DNA of 64,000 bases from Hyphomicrobium sp. (lineage in GTDB: Bacteria > Pseudomonadota > Alphaproteobacteria > Rhizobiales > Hyphomicrobiaceae), in contig NZ_WBUE01000006.1 in NCBI RefSeq assembly GCF_009026145.1, positions 62,001-126,000 of the forward strand. Direction: 5' to 3'. Position 1 is the first letter of the stretch, and the number at the start of each line of letters is the position of its first letter. Below are positions 18,038 to 27,149 of the stretch, piece after piece. Both the position numbers and the translations under genes were made by a program. The notes under the pieces are model-generated. The model was not told the origin of the DNA, did not search any database, and was given only the letters and a program-made list of their open reading frames with translations.

Positions 18038-20095
18038 ATGGCTGAGGCGAAGGCTAAGAGTAAGTCGAAGAAGGCGGAAACGGCGCCGGCTGGGTCAGCA
18101 CCGCTGCATCGCTACCGCTCGCACACCTGCGGCGCGCTGCGGTCACCCGATATCGGCAAGGCGGTGCGGCTCTCCGGCTGGGTGCACCGCGTGCGCGACC
18201 ACGGCGGCCTCCTGTTCATCGACCTGCGCGACCACTACGGCATCACGCAGGTGGTCGCCGACCCGGACAGCCCCGCCTTCAAGACAGCGGAGAGCGTGCG
18301 CTCCGAGTGGGTGATCCGCGTCGACGGCGAGCTGCGCGCCCGCCCCGAAGGGACGGTCAACCCCGAGCTGCCGACCGGCGAGGTGGAGCTGTTCGCCACC
18401 GAGATCGAGGTGTTGTCGGCGGCGAAGGAGCTGCCCGTGCCGGTGTTCGGCGAGCCAGACTACCCGGAAGACCTGCGCCTGCAGTACCGCTTCCTCGATC
18501 TGCGCCGCGAGAGCCTGCACAAGAACATCATGCAGCGCCTCGCCATCGTCGCCTCGATTCGCAAGCGCATGGTGGAAGCGGGCTTCTTCGAGTTCTCGAC
18601 GCCGATCCTCACCGCATCCTCGCCCGAGGGCGCGCGCGACTTTCTCGTCCCCTCGCGCATCCACGCCGGCAAGTTCTACGCCCTGCCGCAGGCGCCGCAG
18701 CAGTACAAGCAGCTGCTGATGGTTTCGGGCTTCGACCGCTACTTCCAGATCGCGCCCTGCTTTCGCGACGAGGACCCGCGCGCCGACCGCCTGCCGGGCG
18801 AGTTCTATCAGCTCGACGTGGAGATGAGCTTCGTTGAGCAGGACGACATCTTCGCGGCCATGGAGCCGGTGATCACCGGCGTGTTCGAGGAATTTTCCGG
18901 CGACAAGTCCGTGACACAGAAATGGCCGCGCATTCCGTATGACGAGGCGATCGCCAAGTACGGCACCGACAAGCCGGACCTGCGTAACCCGATCGAGATG
19001 CAGGATGTCACCGAGCACTTCCGCGGCTCGGGCTTCAAGATCTTCGCCGGCATGATCGAGAAAGACCCGAAGGTGCGCGTGTGGGCGATCCCGGCGCCGG
19101 GCGGCGGCAGCCGAGCCTTCTGCGACCGCATGAACTCCTGGGCGCAGGGCGAGGGGCAGCCGGGCCTGGGCTACATCTTTTGGCGTCCAAAAGAGAGCGT
19201 AAGTATTGACTCAGAGTTTCACCAGCACTTCTCCGCGATCTCTGATCAGCTGGTGGCCATTTCTGGTGGTGCTGGTCCCAGCGATGTGGGAAGCCAGCTC
19301 ACCGAGTTGGACCGCAAATTCCTTGTTAGAATTCTAGAGCATCTCAATCAGACTGACCCTGATGCGGCGGCGTCATTTTGGTCGAAGTACTATGAATGGA
19401 GCGGACCGCTCGCTAAAAATATCGGTTCGGAACGGACGGAAGCTATTCGGCGACAGCTCGGACTGAACGCTGGTGACGCCGTATTCTTCACGGCCGGCAA
19501 CCCGGCGCGGTTCTACAAGTTCGCCGGTGAGGCGCGTTCGCGCATCGGCGAGGAACTGAAGCTCATCGACGAGGGCAAGTTCGCGCTCGCCTGGATCGTC
19601 GACTTCCCGTTCTACGAGTGGAACGAGGACGAGAAGAAGATCGACTTCTCGCACAACCCGTTCTCGATGCCGCAGGGCGGGCTGCAGGCGCTGGAAGCCG
19701 CGAAGTCGGATGAGGAGCGCCTCCACATCAAGGCGTATCAGTACGACGTCGTCTGCAACGGCTACGAGATCGCCTCCGGCTCGGTGCGTAATCATCGACC
19801 CGACACGATGGTGAAGGCGTTCGAGATCACGGGCCTCGGACAGGCCGAGGTGGAGAGCCGCTTTGGCGGGCTTTACCGCGCCTTTCAGTATGGCGCACCG
19901 CCACACGGCGGCATGGCAGCGGGAATCGACCGCATCGTCATGCTCCTCGTCGGCGCCAAGAACCTGCGCGAGGTCACGCTGTTCCCGATGAACCAGCAGG
20001 CCAGCGACTTGCTCATGGGCGCCCCGTCCGAGGTGGCGCCGAAGCAGTTGCGCGAATTGCACATCCGCGTCGTGGCACCGGAGAAGAAGGATTAG
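18038..20095 (+). CDS. aspS: Aspartyl-tRNA synthetase with in-frame insertion
   Basis: A 685-residue class II synthetase; bacterial AspRS is normally about 590-600. The order is: an 18-residue Lys/Ala extension, OB-fold anticodon domain (about 40-150), motif 1 region, motif 2 [22 protein letters not shown] domain, and motif 3 GIDRIVMLL. Within the GAD domain about 66 residues are inserted after GLGYIFWR (residues 384-455); see the separate entry. Everything before and after aligns with alphaproteobacterial AspRS, including GPLAKNIG and [13 protein letters not shown]. The ATG at 18038 was chosen over upstream codons because the region before it is non-homologous and overlaps the GFA gene. Confidence 0.95.
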   Translation: MAEAKAKSKSKKAETAPAGSAPLHRYRSHTCGALRSPDIGKAVRLSGWVHRVRDHGGLLFIDLRDHYGITQVVADPDSPAFKTAESVRSEWVIRVDGELRARPEGTVNPELPTGEVELFATEIEVLSAAKELPVPVFGEPDYPEDLRLQYRFLDLRRESLHKNIMQRLAIVASIRKRMVEAGFFEFSTPILTASSPEGARDFLVPSRIHAGKFYALPQAPQQYKQLLMVSGFDRYFQIAPCFRDEDPRADRLPGEFYQLDVEMSFVEQDDIFAAMEPVITGVFEEFSGDKSVTQKWPRIPYDEAIAKYGTDKPDLRNPIEMQDVTEHFRGSGFKIFAGMIEKDPKVRVWAIPAPGGGSRAFCDRMNSWAQGEGQPGLGYIFWRPKESVSIDSEFHQHFSAISDQLVAISGGAGPSDVGSQLTELDRKFLVRILEHLNQTDPDAAASFWSKYYEWSGPLAKNIGSERTEAIRRQLGLNAGDAVFFTAGNPARFYKFAGEARSRIGEELKLIDEGKFALAWIVDFPFYEWNEDEKKIDFSHNPFSMPQGGLQALEAAKSDEERLHIKAYQYDVVCNGYEIASGSVRNHRPDTMVKAFEITGLGQAEVESRFGGLYRAFQYGAPPHGGMAAGIDRIVMLLVGAKNLREVTLFPMNQQASDLLMGAPSEVAPKQLRELHIRVVAPEKKD
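19187..19402 (+). other. In-frame insertion in the AspRS GAD domain
   Basis: 72 codons lie between FWR and GPLAKNIG, where alphaproteobacterial AspRS usually has about six to twelve residues. The segment is predicted helical ([40 protein letters not shown]) and is visibly richer in A and T, with codons such as AGT, TTT, AGA and CTA that are rare in the flanks. No intein or intron motifs are present, and both ends are in frame. Confidence 0.8.
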
Positions 20096-20133
20096 CGGTT
20101 CACATATCTCCGGGGCGCGAAAGGAGACTTAAG

Positions 20134-20346
20134 ATGGCCCACTCGGTCGAGGTGAACATCACCAGTCATCCCTTGAGCCGCGAGGAGAACGGTATCGTAT
20201 TCGTCGTCGCCGACAACGATGGCAAGTTCGGCGAACTCGTGGTCAGCAAGGGTGGCCTGCGCTGGCGGCCGCGTGGCAAGCACCAGCCGCACTTCATGAC
20301 CTGGGCCGAGTTCGACCGCGCAATGCGCGAAGCGCGCAAGGACTGA
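20134..20346 (+). CDS. Small conserved hypothetical protein
   Basis: A 70-residue protein containing GIVFVVADNDGKFGELVVSK and WRPRGKHQPHFMTWAEFDRAM, a pattern known from small uncharacterised rhizobial proteins. GAAAGGAG ribosome site. It follows aspS by 38 bases and could be cotranscribed. Function unknown. Confidence 0.75.
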   Translation: MAHSVEVNITSHPLSREENGIVFVVADNDGKFGELVVSKGGLRWRPRGKHQPHFMTWAEFDRAMREARKD

Positions 20347-20351
20347 GAGCC

Positions 20352-20425
20352 AGCGAATAGTGAGTAGCGAATAGCGAATAGAGATCTCACCAAGTCTATT
20401 CGCTACTCCCTATTCGCTATTCGCT
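20352..20425. repeat. Long palindrome built from GCGAATA words
   Basis: Two 30-base arms (20352-20381 and 20396-20425) are inverted copies with 26 matching positions and a 14-base loop. Each arm itself contains three AGCGAATAG-type units. This looks like a dispersed intergenic palindromic repeat (REP-like), and could fold as a terminator or RNA stabiliser between the two flanking genes. Confidence 0.75.
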
Positions 20426-20443
20426 GCTCCGCAAGGAGCAGGG

Positions 20444-21160
20444 ATGGACTGGGGCAAGGTCTACAATTACTGCGAGCGCGGCGGCGATCCAGGCTTCTGG
20501 GCCGAGCCGCTCAATGCCATCTCCAACGGCGCCTTCATCATCGCCGGGCTGATCGCCGCCGTGCAGCTGGCGCGCTCTCCGCGCAAGGATTGGGCGCTGT
20601 TCGAATGGCTGCTGATCGTGCTGGTCATCTGCATCGGCATCGGCAGCTTCATGTTCCATACCTATGCGACGGTGTGGGCGATCCCGTTCGACACGGTGCC
20701 GATCTCGCTGTTCATGCTCGGCTATCTCGGCTACGCGCTGCGCCGCTATGCGGGCATGCCGTGGCTGGTCGTCATCGCGGCGCTCATCGGCTTCTACTTC
20801 AGCGTCAGATATGCGCAGGGCATTCAGTGCTCGAACGAGCTGTTGCCGATGACGCGCGGGGCAGGCAAGCGCTGCTTCAACGGAACCTTAGGCTATACGC
20901 CGGCGTTTGCCGCGCTCGTATTGGTGGGCGGCGCGCTGCTGGTGCGGGGCCACCGCGCCGCCGGCTATATCCTCGCCGCCGCCTTCCTTTTCCTCGCCGC
21001 CATGACCTTCCGGACTATCGACCTCGAGCTGTGCCGCTGGGCGGTGCGTGGCGGGCGCGGGGTGGGCACGCATTTCCTGTGGCACAGCCTCAACGGCCTG
21101 CTGTTGTACGTGCTCCTATTGGGCGCCATCCGGCATGGCGCGCCGACCCGCGCGGAGTGA
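20444..21160 (+). CDS. Ceramidase-family (CREST) membrane hydrolase
   Basis: A 238-residue, seven-helix membrane protein. It begins with YNYCERGGDPGFWAEPLNAISN, typical of the alkaline ceramidase family. Zinc-site residues are visible: GIGSFMFHT (Ser and His), FDTVPI (Asp) and GTHFLWHSLNGLLLY (two His). In this superfamily the metal activates water for amide hydrolysis of lipids. The substrate in bacteria is unknown; a role with ceramide-like or ornithine lipids is inference. Confidence 0.85.
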   Translation: MDWGKVYNYCERGGDPGFWAEPLNAISNGAFIIAGLIAAVQLARSPRKDWALFEWLLIVLVICIGIGSFMFHTYATVWAIPFDTVPISLFMLGYLGYALRRYAGMPWLVVIAALIGFYFSVRYAQGIQCSNELLPMTRGAGKRCFNGTLGYTPAFAALVLVGGALLVRGHRAAGYILAAAFLFLAAMTFRTIDLELCRWAVRGGRGVGTHFLWHSLNGLLLYVLLLGAIRHGAPTRAE

Positions 21161-21197
21161 TTGCGCGGCCCGCTTTGCCGGCCCATAAGGGCGCGGC

Positions 21198-21284
21198 GCG
21201 GACGTGGTGGAACTGGTAGACACACAGGACTTAAAATCCTGAGGCGGCAACGCCGTGTGGGTTCGACTCCCACCGTCCGCACCA
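21198..21284 (+). tRNA. tRNA-Leu (anticodon UAA)
   Basis: An 87-base cloverleaf with acceptor stem GCGGACG / CGTCCGC, long variable arm typical of leucine tRNA, anticodon loop CTTAAAA with TAA at positions 34-36, T arm GTGGG TTCGACT CCCAC and an encoded 3' ACCA. Its 3' end is the integration site of the adjacent island: the last 20 bases plus one are repeated at 58226-58246. Confidence 0.97.
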
Positions 21285-21285
21285 T
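21265..21285 (+). repeat. attL: left island direct repeat
   Basis: 21 bases, GACTCCCACCGTCCGCACCA plus T, forming the T-arm and acceptor 3' side of the tRNA-Leu gene. The same 21 bases recur at 58226-58246. Confidence 0.9.
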
Positions 21286-21394
21286 CATCAGGCGAGGGAA
21301 CGGTTAACTCGTTGATGTCGCTGAATGGAGCTTGATTTTCGGCTGTTGTGGCATGGGACGTGCACGGTGATCCGATGCACAAACCTGGTTCACA

Positions 21395-23170
21395 ATGGGA
21401 CCCGTCATCGTGGTCAAGCCTTACCTGCCCAAGGGCTCGAAAACCTACAAGATCCATCCCCGCGTACCCTCGCAATATCAAGGCGTCGTAGGGGCGACGC
21501 ACGTGACCCGCTCCTTGGGAACTCGCGACGCGCGCGAGGCGAAGCGGCGGGCGCATGCGGTCATGCAGGAGCTCTATCAGGAGTGGGACAAGCTGCTCGG
21601 CGAGGCTGTACCGCCGCCCGCTGGGGGCTCGGGCGGTCCACAGCGAATAGCGGGCAAGCACGGTTGCTGCTTCGACAGCGTGGAGCACGCCTGCGCCTAC
21701 ATGTACGAAACGGCCCGCTTTGCAGAGCAAGTGAAGCGCTACGAAGCCGCTGAACGCATAAAGACCGAGCCCGAAGCCTTGTGGCGCGGCGAGATTGTCC
21801 CTCTTCCGAGCGTTGGGCTGGACAAGAATGACACATGGGGGACAGCTGCCCGTGCCTTTGCGGCATGTGCAGCAGATCGCCACAGGCGCGTCTCTCACGA
21901 CCTCGCTATGGGCCAGCTAGCTTGGGTCGAGGAGCTGGTTCGGAAGTATTTCAACCCACCGCATAGTGAAGACCATGAGTTCGTATTCGCGATTGCGAAT
22001 ACGCTCTTGAGCTTTTGGAATCGCGTCGCCCACGACGATAGGGGCATGTTCTGGTTTGTAGATGAGGAAGAGGGGTCGTTCTTCGTGCGACCACCTCACG
22101 ACGACTTGCCCATCGGTTCCAGGGCAGTGCAGAAGCCTGGCCCAGGTGAAGGTCGGTCGCCGTCATCAACACCGAGCTTGTCGGTCCTTTGCGAGGCCTA
22201 CATCAGCGAACGCGGCCAATCTTTGACCAACGAGCGGACCGAAACGATCAGAGCCACAGTACGGGATTTGATTGCCGTTAATGGCGACAAGGAGATCACG
22301 AAGTACGGCAAGGACGACGCTAAGGCGTTCAAGGAGGTCCTCCTCTCCGTCCCGGGCAATTGGAACAAGAGAAAGGGATTACGGGAGTACGGCATCGTCG
22401 AGGCGAGCCGCAAGGCCGCGCAGACGGGTCTGCCGCGGCAGGCTCCGGCCACGATCCGCAAGAAATGGGGTGTGCTGGGGCGGCTGTTTGATTACGCCCA
22501 GCGCAACTATGAGGGTGTGATCAACCCTTTCAGTGGTAAGTCGCTCGCACTCGGTAATGGCAACGGAGGCAACGACCAGGGCGGTCCGTTCAACTCTGAT
22601 GAGCTGAAAAAACTTCTTGTCTCTCTTCACCCGGCCATGCCCAGCCACCTGTATTGGCTCTCGCTGCTCAGCCTCTACACGGGGGCTCGCCTGAATGAGC
22701 TATGCCAGCTTTCGAAGTCTGCCATCCTGCGGCACGGCGATCTGCACTACATCTACTTCGGTGCACAGCTGAGATTGAAAGAGAGGTCGAGTATCCGCTC
22801 GGTTCCTCTCCATCCTCGGCTCGTGGAGCTTGGCTTCCTAGAATACGTGGAATCTCGCTCCGATGATCTTTTTCCGGATTTGCCAATCCACAAGAGTGGG
22901 CGGCTGTCGGATGCACCTAGCAAAGCCTTCTCGAGATACCTTCGGAAGTTGGGAATCAAGCGTCCCAGGCTGTCATTTCATTCTCTTCGTCATACGTTCA
23001 TCGATGCCTTGAAGAGGTTCGCGCCCCGCGATGCAGAAGCACGCGAGCGTCTCGTGGGCCACGCTGTGCAGGGCATGGCTGGACGATACGGCAAGGGCTA
23101 CGAGGCCGAGGCACACGATATGGAACTACTTGTAGAACGCGAAAAGGTGCTGCGGTTGGTGCGTTTCTGA
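21395..23170 (+). CDS. int: Tyrosine recombinase (island integrase)
   Basis: A 591-residue integrase. The N-terminal 60 residues (SKTYKIHPRVPSQYQGVVG, RSLGTRDAREAKRRA) resemble the short arm-binding domain of rhizobial and pseudomonad island integrases. A SAM-like core-binding domain lies around 260-390. The catalytic domain has Arg432 (YTGARLNEL), His529 and Arg532 (FHSLRHTF), a GHAV box and nucleophile Tyr565 (AGRYGKGY). It lies 110 bases inside the left attachment repeat, the standard position for an integrase that targets tRNA 3' ends. Confidence 0.93.
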   Translation: MGPVIVVKPYLPKGSKTYKIHPRVPSQYQGVVGATHVTRSLGTRDAREAKRRAHAVMQELYQEWDKLLGEAVPPPAGGSGGPQRIAGKHGCCFDSVEHACAYMYETARFAEQVKRYEAAERIKTEPEALWRGEIVPLPSVGLDKNDTWGTAARAFAACAADRHRRVSHDLAMGQLAWVEELVRKYFNPPHSEDHEFVFAIANTLLSFWNRVAHDDRGMFWFVDEEEGSFFVRPPHDDLPIGSRAVQKPGPGEGRSPSSTPSLSVLCEAYISERGQSLTNERTETIRATVRDLIAVNGDKEITKYGKDDAKAFKEVLLSVPGNWNKRKGLREYGIVEASRKAAQTGLPRQAPATIRKKWGVLGRLFDYAQRNYEGVINPFSGKSLALGNGNGGNDQGGPFNSDELKKLLVSLHPAMPSHLYWLSLLSLYTGARLNELCQLSKSAILRHGDLHYIYFGAQLRLKERSSIRSVPLHPRLVELGFLEYVESRSDDLFPDLPIHKSGRLSDAPSKAFSRYLRKLGIKRPRLSFHSLRHTFIDALKRFAPRDAEARERLVGHAVQGMAGRYGKGYEAEAHDMELLVEREKVLRLVRF

Positions 23171-23202
23171 GCGGGCGTCGGCAAGTCGGCAAGGAGTGGC
23201 CT

Positions 23203-23754
23203 ATGGGCAAAGGATCATCAGCTAAGTGGCCGGTATACCGAGGGCGACTCCGTACCCCGCTAGACCCGACAGCAAACCTTGCTGCTGAAATCCCAGCGCG
23301 GCTATCTGCCCTCTGCACGCTCTACGGGGTCGACCAACGTGACCCCGTCTGGGAACGCAAGCTGCTCATGACCCTTGCGCACCGTCACGTGAAAGGTTTT
23401 TGCGTCAAAAGGAGGCGCCGAGCCACTGTAGACAGTGTGGGCCTCATAGAGTTGGTCGATTCCGTACGGGATCACTTTGAGGAAATCGAAGGCCGCAAGC
23501 CTTCGGCGGAGGCGGCTATTGCATTCATTTTTGAGAGTCCAGATGCGGCCGCATGGTTCGGCTCTATGAGGCGCCAAAGGGCCTTGCGCATCTACTCAGG
23601 CCGCAGGGAAGTCCTTGACCACGCGACTCGCGAAGCCGTGCGGCAAGGCAACGAGTTCGCCAAGGTCATCCGTCAAGAGCTTCTGCTCGACCAGGCTCCC
23701 GTGGATTGCCACGCTCGCATTCTCCGGGACATCATCCGCAGGCGGCATTCCTGA
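23203..23754 (+). CDS. Hypothetical protein, island
   Basis: A 183-residue basic protein with no signal or membrane helix. It contains RKLLMTLAHRHVKGF and SAEAAIAFIFESPDAAAWFGS. The start ATG at 23203 lies 32 bases after the integrase stop. Its last 12 codons lie within the first copy of a 116-bp tandem repeat, so part of its tail is duplicated downstream out of gene context. Family not recognised. Confidence 0.65.
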   Translation: MGKGSSAKWPVYRGRLRTPLDPTANLAAEIPARLSALCTLYGVDQRDPVWERKLLMTLAHRHVKGFCVKRRRRATVDSVGLIELVDSVRDHFEEIEGRKPSAEAAIAFIFESPDAAAWFGSMRRQRALRIYSGRREVLDHATREAVRQGNEFAKVIRQELLLDQAPVDCHARILRDIIRRRHS

Positions 23755-23949
23755 TCCTTATCTGCATTGGCGCGGACGACTTTCGTCGGCGGAATGTCGA
23801 ATCGCGGTTGACCGCCTGTAAGGCTCTCGGCCCCATTCTCCGGGACATCATCCGCATGCGGCATTCCTGATCCTTACCTGCATTGGCGCGGACGACTTTC
23901 GTAGGCGGAATGTCGAATCGCGGATAGCCGCCTGTACGCCTCTCGGGCC
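23719..23949 (+). repeat. Tandem 116-bp direct repeat
   Basis: Two adjacent copies (23719-23834 and 23835-23949) differ at roughly ten positions. Copy 1 includes the end of the preceding gene; copy 2 repeats the same codons (ILRDIIRxRHS and stop) outside a gene. Each unit also contains CGGACGACTTTCG and GGAATGTCGAATCGCGG. It may be a duplicated recombination or replication site. Confidence 0.85.
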
Positions 23950-24002
23950 ATCTTATGCACAGCGCCGCAACGTGCGGCGACTGTCAAACCCGAGAGGTAC
24001 TA

Positions 24003-24182
24003 ATGATGATCAAAGTCAATGCCGGAATAGTGTTCCTGACGCCGGAAGAGATGGCGGCGAAGCTGCGCATCTCGATACGCAAGCTACAGCAGATGATGAA
24101 GGACGGCGCCGCGCCCGAGCATGTACGGCTCGGTGCGCGGGTGCTGTTCGTGGTGCCGGAAGGGAGCGATGCAAATGGCTAA
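24003..24182 (+). CDS. Excisionase-like HTH protein
   Basis: A 59-residue protein: FLTPEEMAAKLRISIRKLQQMMKDG is a MerR/AlpA-type winged helix-turn-helix and LGARVLFVVPE the wing strand. Such proteins act as recombination directionality factors or activators in integrative elements. The start ATG at 24003 has GAGAGG upstream. It overlaps the next gene by eight bases, so the two are translationally coupled. Confidence 0.78.
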   Translation: MMIKVNAGIVFLTPEEMAAKLRISIRKLQQMMKDGAAPEHVRLGARVLFVVPEGSDANG

Positions 24183-25533
24183 GCTTGCTTCGACCGTAGG
24201 ATCACGCCTGCGCCCGCCTCGTCAACATGAGCTGAGATACGCGACTGAACTTTCCAACTCGCTAGCGCAGGCACTTCCCGATCCTCAACAGCTCGTCGAA
24301 CAGTATGGAGCCCACGCTCTCGATCCGGTGTGGGTATCATTCGCGCCGCAGAAGTTCTGGTGTCACTGGATTCCCGTCCAAATATGGCAGGGACACTTTC
24401 TGCGCCTACTTGCCAATCCCTACGACAAACCCAAGGAAGAGTTGCCGCTGTTCATGCCCGGTCGGCTTGTGGGAACTGAGCAGGGAAAGATCGTTCAGCG
24501 GCTTCAAGCGAATGTCTGGGCGCTGAGCTTCTGCGTCCTCGACTATGACAAAGGGGATGCTGCCTTCGATGCCGTGATCGCGCGGCTCATCGAACTTGGC
24601 TTGTGCGCGACCGTGTATCGCTCCCCGAGCGACGGCAAAGAGATCACGAAGATTCGTCGCACTGGACCGGACGGCAAGACACTCTGTGAGCCGACGGTTG
24701 AAGCTTGTCTAAACAAGCTTATAGCAGACGGATTTAGCCCCGCGATACTTGGCGATGTGCAGATCATCGACGATCACCTGCTCGATGACTACGGAACCGT
24801 CTGGATCGTCGTGCACCACAATCCCATTGCCAAGACACGTGTGGTCATCGTCCTGGCAGAGCCATTTACTCGTCGGCCCGGTGAATCTTCGCGTGCATTC
24901 GCCCTACGTTGGCGTCGCGAGGTGATGGAGCCGCTGGCGCATGCGCTGGGCTTTGCGGCAGACACCGCACGCTTCGACACCAACGGCGCCTTCTACCTGC
25001 CCCGGTTGCTGGACGGAGTCGGAAGCCGATACGTGCCCGGCGATGCGCTTGATCTCAATGGCGACAAGTTCGCCGAATGGCAGCAGGCGTGGGAGGAACC
25101 GCGTCGCCGGTTGGAAGCCGAACGCCGCGCACGCGTCGATGAGCGCCGAACTGCGGAGCCAGCGCGCGTCCATGCCAACCCCATCAACAAGCGCTACGCG
25201 CTTGGCGATCTCATATGGGATTGCGCGAATGAGCGCGTCCGCGCCGACAAGCGCGATGAGAGAGATGGCCTCATCGAGTGCGAATGCCCATTCGATGAGC
25301 TGCACTCCAACGCGGGCGATGAGAGTGACAGCGCGTTCTTTGTGACGAACAGCGGCGCTGCCGGTTGTTTGCACTCACATAAAGACGACCATTGCGTCGC
25401 TGATTACATCGCCAAGATGCTTGCCGACGGCTGGTTCTCGGCCGACCGGCTTGAGGCTTACGTATTGCCGCCGAGAACATCCCCATCGAAAACAGACGGT
25501 CCAGATTTGTACGCCGTGGCGTACGGACTTTGA
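24175..25533 (+). CDS. Primase-polymerase-like replication protein
   Basis: A 452-residue protein. The stretch ALSFCVLDYDKGDAAFDAVI carries a DxD acidic pair of the kind found at the metal site of archaeo-eukaryotic primases, followed by ATVYRSPSDGKE and later by VWIVVHHNPIAKTRVVIVL. A cysteine/histidine cluster near the C-terminus (ECECPFDELH, GCLHSHKDDHC) may bind zinc. It is directly followed by a DUF5906-type helicase. The pair resembles one polypeptide in phage NrS-1 split in two. Assignment rests on context and motif pattern. The start at 24175 has AGGGAG eight bases upstream. Confidence 0.6.
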   Translation: MAKLASTVGSRLRPPRQHELRYATELSNSLAQALPDPQQLVEQYGAHALDPVWVSFAPQKFWCHWIPVQIWQGHFLRLLANPYDKPKEELPLFMPGRLVGTEQGKIVQRLQANVWALSFCVLDYDKGDAAFDAVIARLIELGLCATVYRSPSDGKEITKIRRTGPDGKTLCEPTVEACLNKLIADGFSPAILGDVQIIDDHLLDDYGTVWIVVHHNPIAKTRVVIVLAEPFTRRPGESSRAFALRWRREVMEPLAHALGFAADTARFDTNGAFYLPRLLDGVGSRYVPGDALDLNGDKFAEWQQAWEEPRRRLEAERRARVDERRTAEPARVHANPINKRYALGDLIWDCANERVRADKRDERDGLIECECPFDELHSNAGDESDSAFFVTNSGAAGCLHSHKDDHCVADYIAKMLADGWFSADRLEAYVLPPRTSPSKTDGPDLYAVAYGL

Positions 25534-25551
25534 AACATAGAGGAAAGAGTC

Positions 25552-27051
25552 ATGAGTAGCCAAGCAAATACAAAGAACGTTTTCACGCTCCCCGAGGTTG
25601 GCGGCTTTGTTGTGCCGTTTGGGCAAATGGATACCGCCCTGAAGCAAATGAATGAGCGTTGGGCGGTCGTTAAGATCGGCGGAAAAACCCGCTATATGGT
25701 TCTTCGGCACGACGCGCAGAGTGAGTTTGTCGATAAGCAAGGCCTCAATAATCTATTCGAGAACGCATACTACGAAGATATGACGAAGCGGGGTGAAATT
25801 GTCATTCGGCGATTCTTGCCGCGTTGGCTAGGTTGGACGGAGCGGCGCCAGTACAACGGGTATGGCTTTTTCCCCGCTCCCGAAGGGCATCCGCTTGCCT
25901 GCCCGGAAGGCTACTATAACGCCCATCAAGGCTTTGCTGTTGAGCCTAAGAAGGGGTCCTGGAAGCTGCTTCTAGGCCACATCTATCGCAATGTTTGCCG
26001 CGGAGACGCCGACCGCTTCCGATGGCTGATTGCTTGGCTCGCTCAACTCGCACAACAACCTCATATCAAGCCAGGCACGCACGTTGTGCTGAAGGGGGCG
26101 GAGGGGACGGGTAAGAGCAAACTCGGCGAGTGGATGATTCGATTGTTGGCTCCTAGCGCCATGCCGATCACTTCCGGAGAACGCATCACCGGTCGGTTCA
26201 ACGCACACTTAGAAAGTCTTCTGTTCGCCTTGATCGAAGAAACATTTTGGGCGGGCGACAAGCGGGCGGAAGGTGTGCTCAAGTCCCTCGCGACAGCGGA
26301 GGAATTCGACTATGAGCGCAAGGGCCTCGATCCGTACGCCGGGAGAAACTATCTGCGGCTGATGCTCGCCTCGAATGAGGATTGGGTTGTGCCCGCTGGT
26401 TCGGGTGGCCGTCGTTGGTTCGTTCTTGAGGTTGGCAATGGTCGGGAGCAGGACCATGCGTTCTTCAAGGCGCTCGATGAAGAGATGGAGGACGGCGGTC
26501 TGGCGGCCATGCTTTACGACCTGCTGCGCCACGACTTTTCGAAGGTCAATCTTCGCCGCGCCCCTTTGACTGAATGGCTGGTTGAGCAGCGTCTGCACTC
26601 GTACGACACGCGGCGTCGATGGTGGCGTGACGTGCTGGTGAGCGGCGAGTTTCGACCCGATGACGACACCACGCCCGTGCGGCTCAATGCGTCGTCGGAG
26701 ACAATCGTGCGCAAGGACGACGTGTTCAAGGGCGCGCGCCGTCACTTTGGCAATGACCGCCGCCCGGCGTCCCCGAGCGAGATTGGCACCTTCCTGGTCA
26801 GAACGCTCGGTGTATCAGTCCGTGAGGGTCCGCGGTTGCGGGAACACGACGGTGAGCGTTCACGCACATACGTCTTCCCGCCGCTGCACGAAATGCGGCA
26901 AGCTTGGGCAGAAGCTACAGGAGACGTGATCGATGACCCGCTTGACGGCGCTGACGAACAGACTGTTGAGCCCGAAGCTGCGACTTGTGTCGTGCCTATG
27001 CACGGCTATCGCGGGCGGGGGTCGTCTAACGGGCGCTCTGCCAGCGCGTGA
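25552..27051 (+). CDS. DUF5906-type replicative helicase
   Basis: A 499-residue SF3-like helicase. Walker A is LKGAEGTGKSKLGEW (about residues 179-193), Walker B-like LLFALIEE follows at about 222, and sensor 1 is LMLASNEDWVVP. This arrangement matches the DUF5906 domain of phage and island replication proteins. It starts 18 bases after the primase-like gene. Together they could support autonomous replication of the excised island. Confidence 0.82.
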   Translation: MSSQANTKNVFTLPEVGGFVVPFGQMDTALKQMNERWAVVKIGGKTRYMVLRHDAQSEFVDKQGLNNLFENAYYEDMTKRGEIVIRRFLPRWLGWTERRQYNGYGFFPAPEGHPLACPEGYYNAHQGFAVEPKKGSWKLLLGHIYRNVCRGDADRFRWLIAWLAQLAQQPHIKPGTHVVLKGAEGTGKSKLGEWMIRLLAPSAMPITSGERITGRFNAHLESLLFALIEETFWAGDKRAEGVLKSLATAEEFDYERKGLDPYAGRNYLRLMLASNEDWVVPAGSGGRRWFVLEVGNGREQDHAFFKALDEEMEDGGLAAMLYDLLRHDFSKVNLRRAPLTEWLVEQRLHSYDTRRRWWRDVLVSGEFRPDDDTTPVRLNASSETIVRKDDVFKGARRHFGNDRRPASPSEIGTFLVRTLGVSVREGPRLREHDGERSRTYVFPPLHEMRQAWAEATGDVIDDPLDGADEQTVEPEAATCVVPMHGYRGRGSSNGRSASA

Positions 27052-27149
27052 GCGGGGGCGGCGGGCCTGATCCCGGTCCGCCCCGGTCCGGGGCGTGTGT
27101 GGGGGGCTGGCCCAGGTAAAATCTAGTTGGACGCGCGTCGGTCCAACGT

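Noticed and set aside
19187..19402. Intein or group I/II intron in aspS
   Set aside because: The insert is too short and keeps the frame throughout, with no splice-junction residues (Cys/Ser at the start, His-Asn at the end) and no RNA core motifs.
23719..23949. CRISPR array
   Set aside because: Only two long adjacent copies without spacers; no cas genes. No other regularly spaced repeats were found in the window.
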